Below, piece after piece: positions 8,981 through 17,174 of a DNA stretch of 64,000 bases (within the stretch, counting starts at the first letter, position 1; each line of letters starts with the position of its first letter). This stretch comes from Microbacterium esteraromaticum (GTDB lineage: Bacteria > Actinomycetota > Actinomycetes > Actinomycetales > Microbacteriaceae), in the NCBI RefSeq assembly GCF_014084045.1, contig NZ_CP043732.1, forward strand, positions 620,001 to 684,000. Reading direction: 5' to 3'. A program made the translations under genes and the position numbers. Under the pieces are notes generated by a model that saw only the letters and a program-made list of their open reading frames with translations, was not told where the DNA came from and searched no databases.

Positions 8981-9402
8981 CCGTCCGCCTCGCGCGCATC
9001 ACCGACCAGCCGCTGTCGCTCGACGAGCACATCGCCGCCGTCGACAGCACCACCGCCGGCGCCGTCACGACCTTCGTCGGTCGCGTCCGCGACCACGATC
9101 CGGATGCCGCCGACGCCGTCGTCGCGCTGGAGTACACCTCGCACCCCGACGCCGAACCTACCTTGCACCGCATCGCGGAGGCGGCGTCCGAGGGAACGGA
9201 TGCCCTGGTAGCGGTCAGCCACCGCGTCGGTCGTCTCGACGTCGGCGAGGCCGCCGTCGCCATCGCCGTCGCGTCGTCGCACCGCGATGAGGCGTTCGTC
9301 GTGTGCCGCGAGGTGATCGAGGCCATCAAGCGCGAGCTGCCCGTGTGGAAGCGTCAGGTCGAGGCCGATGGCACCACCGCGTGGAAGGGCATCGGCGGCT
9401 AG
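8977..9402 (+). CDS. moaE: molybdopterin synthase catalytic subunit MoaE
   Basis: A 141-residue large subunit of molybdopterin synthase, which pairs with thiocarboxylated MoaD to turn cyclic pyranopterin monophosphate into molybdopterin. Recognisable pieces are VTTFVGRVRDHD near residues 30-40, the conserved SHRVGRLDVGE and SSHRDEAF blocks, and IKRELPVWKRQ with the active-site lysines. It overlaps moaB by 4 bp and converges on moaD across 16 bp, so both synthase subunits are encoded tail to tail. Confidence 0.95.
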   Translation: MTVRLARITDQPLSLDEHIAAVDSTTAGAVTTFVGRVRDHDPDAADAVVALEYTSHPDAEPTLHRIAEAASEGTDALVAVSHRVGRLDVGEAAVAIAVASSHRDEAFVVCREVIEAIKRELPVWKRQVEADGTTAWKGIGG

Positions 9403-9418
9403 TCCGCTCGAGCGCGGG

Positions 9419-9652
9419 TCAGCCGCCGGCGAACGGCGGCAGGACGTCGATCGTGGTCGCGCCGGCGAGCGCGAAAGCGTCGTCGACGCGGGTGCCGTCG
9501 ACCAGCACCGCGCAGCGGGGCAGGATGCCGGTGAGCGCGGGGTGCTCGGCGAGCAGTTGCTGCTTCAGGATGCCGAGGGTCTCGGCATCCGTCGTCACGG
9601 AGTCGCGCCCTGTCGCTTCCTGAGCCGCGGCGAAGAACCGCACGGTCGCCAT
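9419..9652 (-). CDS. moaD: molybdopterin synthase sulfur carrier subunit MoaD
   Basis: A 77-residue ubiquitin-fold sulfur carrier. It begins MATVRFFAAAQEATG and ends in the diagnostic double glycine PPFAGG, whose C-terminal Gly is adenylated and thiocarboxylated, probably by the MoeZ encoded upstream. The ATG at 9652 follows the moaC stop with a 2-bp gap. It is the last gene of the moeZ-moeA-moaC-moaD series and partners the moaE gene on the opposite strand. Confidence 0.92.
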   Translation of the reverse strand: MATVRFFAAAQEATGRDSVTTDAETLGILKQQLLAEHPALTGILPRCAVLVDGTRVDDAFALAGATTIDVLPPFAGG

Positions 9653-9654
9653 CG

Positions 9655-10134
9655 TCAGCCGTCCTCGCCCGGGCGCCGCCACGATCCGCTGCGGCCACCC
9701 TCCTTGGCCGTGATGCGGAGGTTCTCGATCGACGCCGACTTGTCGACGCCCTTGATCATGTCGATGACCGAGAGGGCTGCCACCGAGACTGCGGTAAGGG
9801 CCTCCATCTCGACGCCGGTGCGATCGGCGGTGCGCACGGTCGCCTCGATCGCCACTCCCTCGTCTTCGACAGCGAGGTCGACGACTGCGCCGTGCACGCC
9901 GATCACGTGTGCGAGGGGCAGCAGCTCGGGAGTGCGCTTGGCCGCCTGGATGCCGGCGATGCGCGACACGGCGAGCACGTCTCCCTTGGGCACCGAGCCG
10001 CCGCGCAGAAGCTCGACGGTCGACGCCGCGCAGCGCACGAAGCCCTTCGCGGTCGCCGCGCGAACGGTCGGGGTCTTCTCGGTCACGTCGACCATGCGGG
10101 CGTGGCCGGCGGAATCCAGATGGGTGAAGGTCAT
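9655..10134 (-). CDS. moaC: cyclic pyranopterin monophosphate synthase MoaC
   Basis: A 159-residue enzyme that makes cyclic pyranopterin monophosphate from the MoaA product. The sequence shows MVDVTEKTPTVRAA at the N-terminus, the KRTPELLPLAHVIGV active-site block and VEMEALTAVSVAALSVIDMIK near the end, all typical of MoaC. Either the ATG at 10134 or a GTG at 10137 may initiate; the GTG overlaps the moeA stop as GTGA. MoaA is not in the window, so the first step must be encoded elsewhere. Confidence 0.94.
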   Translation of the reverse strand: MTFTHLDSAGHARMVDVTEKTPTVRAATAKGFVRCAASTVELLRGGSVPKGDVLAVSRIAGIQAAKRTPELLPLAHVIGVHGAVVDLAVEDEGVAIEATVRTADRTGVEMEALTAVSVAALSVIDMIKGVDKSASIENLRITAKEGGRSGSWRRPGEDG

Positions 10135-11357
10135 CACAGCTCCATGACTTCGATGAGGTCGCCGGCGAAGACGCGCTCCGTCTCGGCGGGGACGATGGCA
10201 TAGGCCTCGGCCGCGCCGAGCCCCACGCTGAGGTGCGAACCCGACCCGCCGGCCGTCGCCGGGCGCACGACGGGTCGCGCGGGGTCGGTGCGGTCGATCA
10301 CAGCGGGCAGGTACTGACGGCGCCCGGGCGGGGTGCTCCAGTCGACCGCGGCGGGCAGCAGCCGCTGCGGACGGTGGATGCCGGCGCGCCCCTGCATGCG
10401 CAGCAGCGCAGGCCGCACGAACACCTCGAACGACACCGCCGCGCTCACCGGGTTCCCCGGGAGGCCGAACATCAGCATCCCGTCGGCAGAGCCGAAGCCC
10501 TGCGGTTTGCCGGGCTGCATCGCGATCTTCGCGAACTCCATGCTCTCGCCGAGGCTCTGCTTGACGACCTCGTATGCACCCGCGCTGACGCCGCCCGAGA
10601 AGACGATGACGTCGACGTCGAGCTCTCTGGCCTCGGCCACCGCGGCGGCCGGACCGTCGCCCTCGTCGTCGACGACGCGGCGCAGCACCACCTCGGCACC
10701 CGCCTCCGATGCGAGCCCCGCGAGCAGGATGCCGTTCGACTCGGGGATCTGCCCGCGCCGCAGTGCGCTGCCGGCCGCGACGAGCTCCGAGCCGGTGGAG
10801 ACGATCGCGACCCGCGGCCGGGGTGCCACCTCGACATGGGCGATGCCTGCGGAGGCCAGAGCCGAGAGCTGCCGGGGCCCGAGCAGCGTTCCTGCGGCGA
10901 GCACGATGTCGCCTGCGGCGGTATCGGCGGCGGCGCGGCGGATGTGCGCCCCCTGAGCTCTCGGGGCCCGCTGCACGACGGCGGTGTCCAGCGAGTCGTC
11001 GAGCCCGCCGGCGGTGTCTTCGAAGGGGACGATCGCGTCGGCATCCGTCGGCGTCGGCGACCCGGTCATGATCCGCGCGGCCTCGCCGGGGCGGATGGCC
11101 GGGTCGGCGGAGCTGCCCGCCGGGATGTCGGCGATCACTCTGAGGGTCACCGGATGCTCGGGCGCGGCCTCTGCGACATCCGCCCAGCGCACGGCGAAGC
11201 CGTCCATGGCGGAGTTGTCGAACGAGGGCACCGCGGTCACCGCGCGGGCATCGGATGCCAGGGTCAGCCCCTGCGCGTCATCGATCCCCACGGTGACCGG
11301 CGTGCGCTGCCGCACCTGTGCGAGGACGAGCTCGAGCTGCTGTTCGACGGTTCTCAT
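10134..11357 (-). CDS. moeA: molybdopterin molybdenumtransferase MoeA
   Basis: A 407-residue enzyme that inserts molybdate into adenylated molybdopterin. The N-terminal MoeA domain has VPSFDNSAMDGFAVR and ARIMTGSPTPTDADAIVP; the MoCF-like central domain has VAIVSTGSEL, GQIPESNG, VIVFSGGVSAGAYEVVK and MFGLPGNPVSA; a C-terminal beta domain follows. The length is normal. The ATG at 11357 overlaps the moeZ stop by 4 bp and the stop overlaps the moaC start, so this is a tightly packed operon. Confidence 0.94.
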   Translation of the reverse strand: MRTVEQQLELVLAQVRQRTPVTVGIDDAQGLTLASDARAVTAVPSFDNSAMDGFAVRWADVAEAAPEHPVTLRVIADIPAGSSADPAIRPGEAARIMTGSPTPTDADAIVPFEDTAGGLDDSLDTAVVQRAPRAQGAHIRRAAADTAAGDIVLAAGTLLGPRQLSALASAGIAHVEVAPRPRVAIVSTGSELVAAGSALRRGQIPESNGILLAGLASEAGAEVVLRRVVDDEGDGPAAAVAEARELDVDVIVFSGGVSAGAYEVVKQSLGESMEFAKIAMQPGKPQGFGSADGMLMFGLPGNPVSAAVSFEVFVRPALLRMQGRAGIHRPQRLLPAAVDWSTPPGRRQYLPAVIDRTDPARPVVRPATAGGSGSHLSVGLGAAEAYAIVPAETERVFAGDLIEVMEL

Positions 11358-12556
11358 AAGGTCGTCTCGTTCTCTCGAGCTCCCGTTCGGGAGGACTTCG
11401 CAGCCACGGGAGGACCCTGCTCGAAGAGCTCTCCTCCCGTGCGAGAGTTCTCCTCCCGAGCGTGCGGGCGCTCGGAGTGCACCGCGTTCCAGGCATCCAT
11501 CCCGCCCGCCAGCACGACCGCGTCCGCACCGGCGGCGCGCAGCGCGTCGGCGGCGCGACGGGCACGGGCGCCGACCTGGCAGATGACGACAACGCGATCT
11601 GCGCCCAGCGAGGCCGGGTCTGCGAGCACCTGCGCGAGCGGCACGTGCCGAGCGCCGGCGATCATGCCCGTCGCGATCTCGGCATCCTCCCGCACGTCGA
11701 GCAGCCGTGCACCCGAGGCGACCTCGGCGTCGAGCTCCGCCACCGTGATGTGCGCAGCCCGGTCGACCGGCGCCGCCGGCGCACTCGCCCGCGACGGGCG
11801 CAGCGGCACCTCGTTCACCCTGGCTCGCAGAGCGTCGATCACGAGCACCCGGCCCAGCAGCGGGTCGCCGATGCCGGTGATGAGCTTGATCGCCTCCATG
11901 GCGAGGATCGAACCCGCCTGCAGGCAGAGCGCGCCGAAGACCCCGACGGCGGCGCACGTCGGCAGCTCGCCCACGCTGCCCTCGGGATACAGGTCGCTCA
12001 GCACCACGGCATCCGCGCCCTCGGGCGGAGCCGACCAAAAGACGGTGATCTGCGCCGCGAACTCCTGGATCACACCCCACACGAGCGGGATGCCGAGCTG
12101 CTCGGCCGCGGTCGCGACCACGAGCCGGGTCTCGAAGGTGTCGGTTCCGTCGATCACGAGGTCGGCTGCGGCGAGCAGTTCGGCGGCGTTCCCCGGCACC
12201 AGGCGGGCGCGCCGCGCGTGCACGACCGTCTCGGGCGACAGGTCGGCGGCGACGCGGACCGCGCTGTCGACCTTCGGCCGGCCGACGTCGCCGTGGCGGT
12301 GCATGATCTGCCGCTGCAGGTTGGACAGCTCGACGTCGTCGTCGTCGATGATCGTGATCTCGCCCACGCCTGCCGCCGCGAGCGCGAGGACCACCGGTGC
12401 GCCCAGTCCCCCCGCTCCGACGACCGCGACGTGCGCCGCGCGCATACGCCGCTGGCCGACCTCGCCGAGGCCTGCGAGGACCTGATGGCGGGCGGTGCGT
12501 GCGCTCTCGGCGTCGCTCAGGGCGGCGACGGGCTCGACGAGAGGCGGCAGGGGCAT
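11354..12556 (-). CDS. moeZ: MoeZ-type adenylyltransferase/sulfurtransferase (ThiF + rhodanese)
   Basis: A 400-residue fusion that adenylates and sulfurates MoaD-like carriers. The ThiF/MoeB domain carries VVGAGGLGAP (about residue 40) and DDDDVELSNLQRQ; the rhodanese domain ends with the ICQVGARARRA active-site loop (Cys, then Arg six residues on). Two oddities stand out. The usual CxxC zinc pair before LYPE is replaced by Leu-Ser-Asp-Leu. After the rhodanese domain comes a tail of about 35 residues built from near-repeats (SRTGGE, SSRTGARE). The ATG at 12556 lies 7 bases after a TAGCCT box. The function is well supported by the moeA-moaC-moaD context. Confidence 0.88.
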   Translation of the reverse strand: MPLPPLVEPVAALSDAESARTARHQVLAGLGEVGQRRMRAAHVAVVGAGGLGAPVVLALAAAGVGEITIIDDDDVELSNLQRQIMHRHGDVGRPKVDSAVRVAADLSPETVVHARRARLVPGNAAELLAAADLVIDGTDTFETRLVVATAAEQLGIPLVWGVIQEFAAQITVFWSAPPEGADAVVLSDLYPEGSVGELPTCAAVGVFGALCLQAGSILAMEAIKLITGIGDPLLGRVLVIDALRARVNEVPLRPSRASAPAAPVDRAAHITVAELDAEVASGARLLDVREDAEIATGMIAGARHVPLAQVLADPASLGADRVVVICQVGARARRAADALRAAGADAVVLAGGMDAWNAVHSERPHAREENSRTGGELFEQGPPVAAKSSRTGARENETTL

Positions 12557-12638
12557 GGTTCCGAGGCTACGGTTCGGCGGCCGCACGCGCCAGCCGCGGG
12601 GCCTGGTAATCCGCATCGTGAAACCCTGCCGGGGCCTT

Positions 12639-12650
12639 CCGCATCTGCGG
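12639..12650. promoter_or_regulatory. palindrome in the moeZ/modABC divergent promoter region
   Basis: CCGCATCTGCGG is a palindrome with two central bases. Further TCCGCAT and ATGCGGA half-sites lie at about 12609 and 12676, within the 151-bp gap between moeZ and the HTH/Mop gene. This is a possible operator for the HTH/Mop regulator; no binding is proven. Confidence 0.3.
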
Positions 12651-12707
12651 AGAAAAGAAATGGAATCCTCTGGAAATGCGGAATCAACCCGGCTTAGTCT
12701 CATGGCT

Positions 12708-13109
12708 ATGACCTCCTACCGCATCGCCGACGCCGCGAGACTGCTCGGCGTCAGCGACGACACCGTGCGACGCTGGATCGACCAGGGCGCCCTGCCCGTC
12801 ACGGGCGACTCGCCCGCCCGCGTCCCCGGCACGGCACTCGCCGCGCACGCGCAGCGCGCAGCCGAGTCGCCCGGGCGCGACGGCGACCCGCTCTCCAGCG
12901 CCCGCAACCGGTTCACCGGCCTGGTCACGCGCGTGCAGGTGGACGGCGTCATGGCGCAGGTCGACATCCAGGCCGGCCCCCACCGCGTCGTGTCGCTGCT
13001 GTCGGCCGAGGCTGTGCATCAGCTCTCCCTCGAACCCGGATCGCTGGCGACCGCGGTGATCAAGGCCACCAACGTGATCGTCGAGGCGCCGCAGGGGATG
13101 CACCCGTGA
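12708..13109 (+). CDS. HTH plus Mop/TOBE domain molybdate-responsive protein
   Basis: A 133-residue protein with an excisionase/MerR-like helix-turn-helix at residues 3-30 (YRIADAARLLGVSDDTVRRW) and a C-terminal Mop/TOBE molybdate-binding fold (about 65-130; ARNRFTGLVTRV ... SLEPGSLATAVIKATNVIVE). This design is the actinobacterial counterpart of a molybdate sensor at the head of modABC. TAGTCT (12695-12700) ends 7 bases before the ATG at 12708, favouring that start over an ATG at 12702. The stop overlaps the modA GTG start. It probably regulates molybdate uptake, but could simply store molybdate. Confidence 0.85.
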   Translation: MTSYRIADAARLLGVSDDTVRRWIDQGALPVTGDSPARVPGTALAAHAQRAAESPGRDGDPLSSARNRFTGLVTRVQVDGVMAQVDIQAGPHRVVSLLSAEAVHQLSLEPGSLATAVIKATNVIVEAPQGMHP

Positions 13110-14005
13110 GGGCCGGCGGCCTCGCCCGGCTCGGCGCGGCCAAGCTCGGCGCGGCCAAGCTCGGCGCGGCCAAGCGCGGCGCGGCCAAGCGCGGTGCCGT
13201 CACGCTCGGCGCGGTGATGCTCGGCGCACTGCTGCTCGCCGGATGCACCGCAGGCCCCGCAGGATCCGCCGACCACGGCCGCCCTTGGGACGCCAGCGCC
13301 GGCGCGGAGACGTCGGGCACGGGCCTCTCCGGCGAGGTCACGGTCTTCGCCGCAGCCTCGCTGCGCACCGCCTTCGACGACATCGCCGAGCTGTTCGAGC
13401 AGCAGCATCCCGGAGTCGAGGTGAAGCCGATCGTCTACGACGGCTCGAGCACCCTGGTCACCCAGCTGCAGGAGGGCGCCCGCGCCGACGTGCTGGCGAC
13501 CGCCGATGAGCAGAGCATGCGGCTTCTCACCGACTCCGGCCTTGCTTCCGAGCCGAAGATCTTCGCGACCAACACCCTGGTCGTCATCACCCCCGCCGAC
13601 AACCCGGCAGAGGTGACCTCGCCCGACGACCTGGCCGACGCCGTCATCGTGCTGTGTGCACCGGAGGTGCCGTGCGGCAAGGCGTCGACGACGCTGCTCG
13701 ATGCGGCCGGGGTGACGGTGACGCCCGCGAGCCTCGAGCAGAACGTCACCGCCGTGCTGCAGAAGGTCGCCGCAGGCGAGGCGGATGCCGGACTCGTGTA
13801 CGCCACGGATGCACCGCCGTCGGACGGGCCGTGCGAAGCGGCCGACGTGTGCAGCTTCCGCCCCGAGGGGTGGGAAGACGCCGTGAACCGGTACCCGGTC
13901 ACCGCCCTCGACGGGGCGAGCGAGGCAGGGGTCGCGTTCGCCGAGTTCGTGCGCGGCCCCGAGGCGCGGCGGGTTCTCGATGGCCTGGGCTTCGGGGCGC
14001 CGTGA
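13106..14005 (+). CDS. modA: molybdate ABC transporter substrate-binding lipoprotein ModA
   Basis: A 299-residue extracytoplasmic binding protein that delivers molybdate to ModB. The signal peptide ends in a lipobox LLLAGC, so the mature protein should be lipid-anchored. The solute-binding domain starts at VTVFAAASLRTAFDDI and contains YDGSSTLVTQLQEGARADVLATAD, typical of ModA. The N-region before the hydrophobic core is unusual: LGAAK-type pentapeptides encoded by 15-bp tandem repeats. The GTG start overlaps the upstream stop and the stop overlaps modB. Confidence 0.92.
   Translation: MRAGGLARLGAAKLGAAKLGAAKRGAAKRGAVTLGAVMLGALLLAGCTAGPAGSADHGRPWDASAGAETSGTGLSGEVTVFAAASLRTAFDDIAELFEQQHPGVEVKPIVYDGSSTLVTQLQEGARADVLATADEQSMRLLTDSGLASEPKIFATNTLVVITPADNPAEVTSPDDLADAVIVLCAPEVPCGKASTTLLDAAGVTVTPASLEQNVTAVLQKVAAGEADAGLVYATDAPPSDGPCEAADVCSFRPEGWEDAVNRYPVTALDGASEAGVAFAEFVRGPEARRVLDGLGFGAP
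13130..13189 (+). repeat. 15-bp in-frame tandem repeat in the modA signal peptide
   Basis: Four units of CTCGGCGCGGCCAAG (units one to three identical, the fourth CGCGGCGCGGCCAAG) run 13130-13189, followed by a degenerate fifth. Each unit encodes five residues (Leu or Arg, Gly, Ala, Ala, Lys), so copy-number change keeps the frame but alters the charge and length of the signal peptide N-region. Confidence 0.9.
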
Positions 14006-14811
14006 GCCGCCGCGACACGGGCACCGGCACCCCGTTCACCCTGGTGGCTCCCGCCGTGCTCGGGGTGGCTCTGCTGATCCTGCCGCTCGCGGCGCTCATC
14101 GGCCGCGCCTCGTGGGCGACTCTCTGGCAGGACGTCACCTCGCCGGCGGCCGTCGACGCACTGCGCCTCTCTGTGCTGAGCGGGCTGGGTGCCACGGCGC
14201 TGTGCCTCGTTCTCGGACTGCCGCTGGCCCTGCTGATGGCGAGGTCGGGACCGCGGGTGTCGGCGCTGCTTCGCGCCCTGGTGGCGGTGCCGCTCGTGCT
14301 CCCGCCGATGGTCGGCGGCGTGGCTCTGCTCTTCCTGTTCGGGCGCACCAGCCCGGTGGGCCGGCTGCTGTCGGATGCCTTCGCCGTCACCCTCCCGTTC
14401 ACGCCTGCGGCCGTGGTGCTGGCTCAGGCCTTCGTCGCGCTCCCGTTCCTGGTGCTGGCCGTCGAGGGCACGATCCGCAGCGTGGGCGGCCGCTACGAGC
14501 GCACCGCGGCGACACTCGGCGCGCGACCCTGGCGCGTGCTGTGGCACGTGACCCTGCCACTGGCGGCGCCGGGGATCGTCGTGGGGGTGATCCTGTGCTT
14601 CGCGCGGGCGATCGGCGAGTTCGGCGCGACGGCGCTGTTCGCCGGCAACGCCCCTGGCGTGACGCAGACCATGCCGCTCGCGATCTACACGGCGTTCAAT
14701 GGCGCAGGCACAGGGCGCGAGACGGCGGTGGCGCTGTCGATCCTGCTGCTCGCCACCGCGGTGGTCGTGCTGCTGCTGGTGCGGGCCTGGCGGCCGGGGG
14801 CCCTGAAGTGA
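14002..14811 (+). CDS. modB: molybdate ABC transporter permease ModB
   Basis: A 269-residue inner-membrane permease with about five to six hydrophobic segments (from APAVLGVALLILPLAALIG onward). The ABC-permease coupling loop shows the EAA-type pattern ERTAATLGARPWRVLWHVTLPLAAPG at about residues 170-195, followed by ARAIGEFGATALFAGN, which is diagnostic of ModB/CysT permeases. The GTG start at 14002 overlaps the modA stop, and the stop overlaps the GTG of modC. Confidence 0.93.
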   Translation: MSRRDTGTGTPFTLVAPAVLGVALLILPLAALIGRASWATLWQDVTSPAAVDALRLSVLSGLGATALCLVLGLPLALLMARSGPRVSALLRALVAVPLVLPPMVGGVALLFLFGRTSPVGRLLSDAFAVTLPFTPAAVVLAQAFVALPFLVLAVEGTIRSVGGRYERTAATLGARPWRVLWHVTLPLAAPGIVVGVILCFARAIGEFGATALFAGNAPGVTQTMPLAIYTAFNGAGTGRETAVALSILLLATAVVVLLLVRAWRPGALK

Positions 14812-14867
14812 CGGGCGCTGAAGCGACGGGCGCTGAAGCGACGGGCGCTGAAGTGACGGGCGCTGTG
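14808..14867 (+). repeat. 15-bp in-frame tandem repeat at the modC start
   Basis: Four units of the form GYGACGGGCGCTGAA (14808, 14823, 14838, 14853) begin with the modC start codon itself and encode repeats of Thr-Gly-Ala-Glu-Ala/Val. The first unit also contains the modB stop. This is the second 15-bp array in the operon, with a sequence unrelated to the one in modA. Confidence 0.88.
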
Positions 14868-15560
14868 GACGCGCATGTCGTCGTCGCGCATGCCTCTCTC
14901 GACGTGCTGCTGTCACTGCAGCCGGGCGAGGTGGTCGCCGTGATGGGTCCGAGCGGCGCGGGCAAGACGACGCTGCTCGATGCCCTGTCGGGCCTCACCC
15001 GCCTCGACGCGGGTCATGTGTCGATCGATGGAGAGGTGCTGGCCGACACCCGCCGGCACACGCCTCCGTCGCGGCGCGCGATCGGCCTGCTCGGCCAGGA
15101 TCCGCTGCTGTTCCCGCACATGACAGCCGTGGGGAACATCGCCTTCGCCGCTCGCTCTGCTGGTTCGTCACGCGACGAGTCGGCGGCGATCGCCGAGGAG
15201 TGGATGCCCCGCATCGGGCTCTCCGGGCTCGGCGACCGTCGCCCTGATCAGCTCTCCGGCGGTCAGCGGCAGCGGGTGGCCCTGGCCCGCGCCCTCGCGG
15301 CCCGTCCTCGGCTGCTGCTCCTCGACGAGCCGTTCAGCTCCCTCGATGTGCAGGCCGCCGGCCAGCTCCGCGAGGTCGTCCGCGAGCATCTGCACGGCAC
15401 GACCACGGTCATCGTCTCCCACACCCTCGCCGACGCCCAGTACCTCGCCACCCGCCTCCTGATCCTCGAGCACGGCCGCATCGCCCAAGAGGGCCCGCTC
15501 CCCGACGTCCTCGCCTCCCCGAGCACCCCCTTCACCCGAGCCGTGGCCGCCACCGCCTAG
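14808..15560 (+). CDS. modC: molybdate ABC transporter ATP-binding protein ModC
   Basis: A 250-residue ATPase that powers the ModAB importer. Walker A GPSGAGKTT, the Q-loop region GLLGQDPLLFPHM, the signature LSGGQRQRVALARAL, Walker B RLLLLDEPFSSLD and the switch His in VSHTLADA are all present. The C-terminal Mop domain of classical ModC is missing; the Mop fold is supplied by the separate first gene of the operon. The first 20 residues are low-complexity TGAE repeats from a 15-bp array. The GTG at 14808 overlaps the modB stop. Confidence 0.92.
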   Translation: MTGAEATGAEATGAEVTGAVDAHVVVAHASLDVLLSLQPGEVVAVMGPSGAGKTTLLDALSGLTRLDAGHVSIDGEVLADTRRHTPPSRRAIGLLGQDPLLFPHMTAVGNIAFAARSAGSSRDESAAIAEEWMPRIGLSGLGDRRPDQLSGGQRQRVALARALAARPRLLLLDEPFSSLDVQAAGQLREVVREHLHGTTTVIVSHTLADAQYLATRLLILEHGRIAQEGPLPDVLASPSTPFTRAVAATA

Positions 15561-15797
15561 CCAACGCGCACTCCGCGTTCTCCCACTGACACCCCTCCGC
15601 TCGCCCTCCTCTCCCTCACCGATGCCAGCAGCCGCACATGAGGCCGAGGGCTTCGGGGCGTTCCCGGAGCGAGCATCGAGGAGGGACCCGCGAAGCGGGA
15701 GGGGCACCCGCTCTGCGAGCGAAAGGAACGCCCCGAAGCCCGCCACCCACAAGCCGTCAAGCAGAGCAACGTCCGCCCCCGCAGCTAGCCTTGGTCC
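15561..15797. repeat. intergenic region with a 94-bp nested inverted repeat
   Basis: Between modC and radA, GGGCTTCGGGGCGTTCC (15648-15664) is matched by its exact complement at 15725-15741. The 60-base interior holds a smaller CCCGC-GAA-GCGGG hairpin. The fold could end modC transcription, but no U-run follows. It resembles a mobile REP-type palindrome. The rest of the gap holds no credible gene and ends in the radA promoter. Confidence 0.75.
15786..15791 (+). promoter_or_regulatory. -10 box TAGCCT, leaderless promoter of radA
   Basis: TAGCCT ends exactly 6 bases before the radA ATG at 15798, so transcription should start at the start codon. The same spacing recurs at many genes in the window. 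Confidence 0.55.
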
Positions 15798-17165
15798 ATG
15801 GCATCCCGCAGACCCGCCCCTCCCGCTTTCGTCTGCTCGGAGTGCGGCTGGACGACGGCGAAATGGGTCGGTCGGTGCGGCGAGTGCCAGCAGTGGGGCA
15901 CCGTGCAGGAGCAGGGCGCGAAGACGGGCCTGGTGAAGCAGACCGAGGCGGTGGCTCCCCTCGCCGGTCGTGCCGCGCGCCCGATCACGCAGATCACGAC
16001 AGCCGACGCGCCGCGGCGCAGCAGCGGTGTCGGCGAGTTCGACCGCGTGCTGGGCGGCGGCATCGTTCCTGGTGCGGCGATCCTGCTGAGCGGCGAGCCG
16101 GGGGTGGGCAAGTCCACTCTGCTGCTGGAGGTCGCCGCGTCCACTGCGCGCACCGGCCGGAGGGTGCTGTACGCGAGCGCCGAGGAGTCGCCCGCGCAGG
16201 TGCGGCTGCGAGCCGAGCGCACGAACGCGCTGCACGATGAGCTCTATCTGGCGAGCGAGACCGATCTTGCGACGATCCTCGGCCACATCGACGAGGTCGA
16301 GCCCGATCTGGTGATCGTCGACTCGGTGCAGACTGTCGCCTCAGGGCTCATCGACGGTGCGGCGGGTCAGCCGAGCCAGGTGCGCGAGGTCGCGGCGACC
16401 CTCATCCGCGTCGCGAAGGACCGCGGGCTGCCGGTGATCATCGTCGGCCATGTCACCAAGGACGGTCAGGTCGCCGGCCCGCGGGTGCTCGAGCACCTGG
16501 TCGATGTGGTGTGCCATTTCGAGGGCGACCGGCAGACGGCGCTGCGGTTCGTCCGGGCGCTGAAGAACCGCTTCGGCCCGACGGACGAGGTCGGATGCTT
16601 CGAGATGACCGGCGCGGGCATCGCCGAGGTGCCCGACCCGAGCGGGCTGTTCCTGTCGCAGGGAGCGGCGGAGCCCGGAACCTGTGTTGCGATCGCACTC
16701 GAGGGGCGGCGCGCTCTGCCGGTCGAGGTGCAGGCCCTGACCATCGAGTCGAACGCGCCGAATCCGCGCCGCGTGGTGCACGGTCTCGATTCATCGCGCG
16801 TCGCGATGGTGCTGGCGATCCTCGAGCGGCGGGCCGGCATCGCGACGTCGAAACTCGACGTCTACGTGTCGACGGTGGGCGGGGTGCGCTTCACCGAGCC
16901 CGCCGCCGACCTCGCGATCGCGGTGGCCGTGGCGGGGTCGATCCGGCAGTGGTCGGTGCCGCGCACGATCGCCGCGGTGGGCGAGCTGTCGCTGGCGGGC
17001 GAGATCCGTCCGGTGACTCAGGCCGCACAGCGGCGCGGGGAGGCGGCGCGCCTGGGCTATCAGCAGGTGGTCGACGACCGGTCGAAGACCCTGCGCTCCG
17101 CATTGAGCGACATCCGCTCGCGCACGACGGAACGGCGCCCCGAGGCCGCGATCCCGCCGTTCTGA
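15798..17165 (+). CDS. radA: DNA repair protein RadA
   Basis: A 455-residue RecA-like branch-migration protein that processes recombination intermediates. It has an N-terminal zinc finger (Cys13, Cys16, Cys27, Cys30), Walker A GEPGVGKST at 99-107, the RadA-specific KNRFG at 256-260, and a C-terminal Lon protease-like domain starting around ALPVEVQALTIE. The length is normal. The ATG at 15798 is supported by the TAGCCT box 6 bases upstream. It is followed convergently by the disrupted small gene at 17175-17451. Confidence 0.95.
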   Translation: MASRRPAPPAFVCSECGWTTAKWVGRCGECQQWGTVQEQGAKTGLVKQTEAVAPLAGRAARPITQITTADAPRRSSGVGEFDRVLGGGIVPGAAILLSGEPGVGKSTLLLEVAASTARTGRRVLYASAEESPAQVRLRAERTNALHDELYLASETDLATILGHIDEVEPDLVIVDSVQTVASGLIDGAAGQPSQVREVAATLIRVAKDRGLPVIIVGHVTKDGQVAGPRVLEHLVDVVCHFEGDRQTALRFVRALKNRFGPTDEVGCFEMTGAGIAEVPDPSGLFLSQGAAEPGTCVAIALEGRRALPVEVQALTIESNAPNPRRVVHGLDSSRVAMVLAILERRAGIATSKLDVYVSTVGGVRFTEPAADLAIAVAVAGSIRQWSVPRTIAAVGELSLAGEIRPVTQAAQRRGEAARLGYQQVVDDRSKTLRSALSDIRSRTTERRPEAAIPPF

Positions 17166-17174
17166 TCGGGTGGC

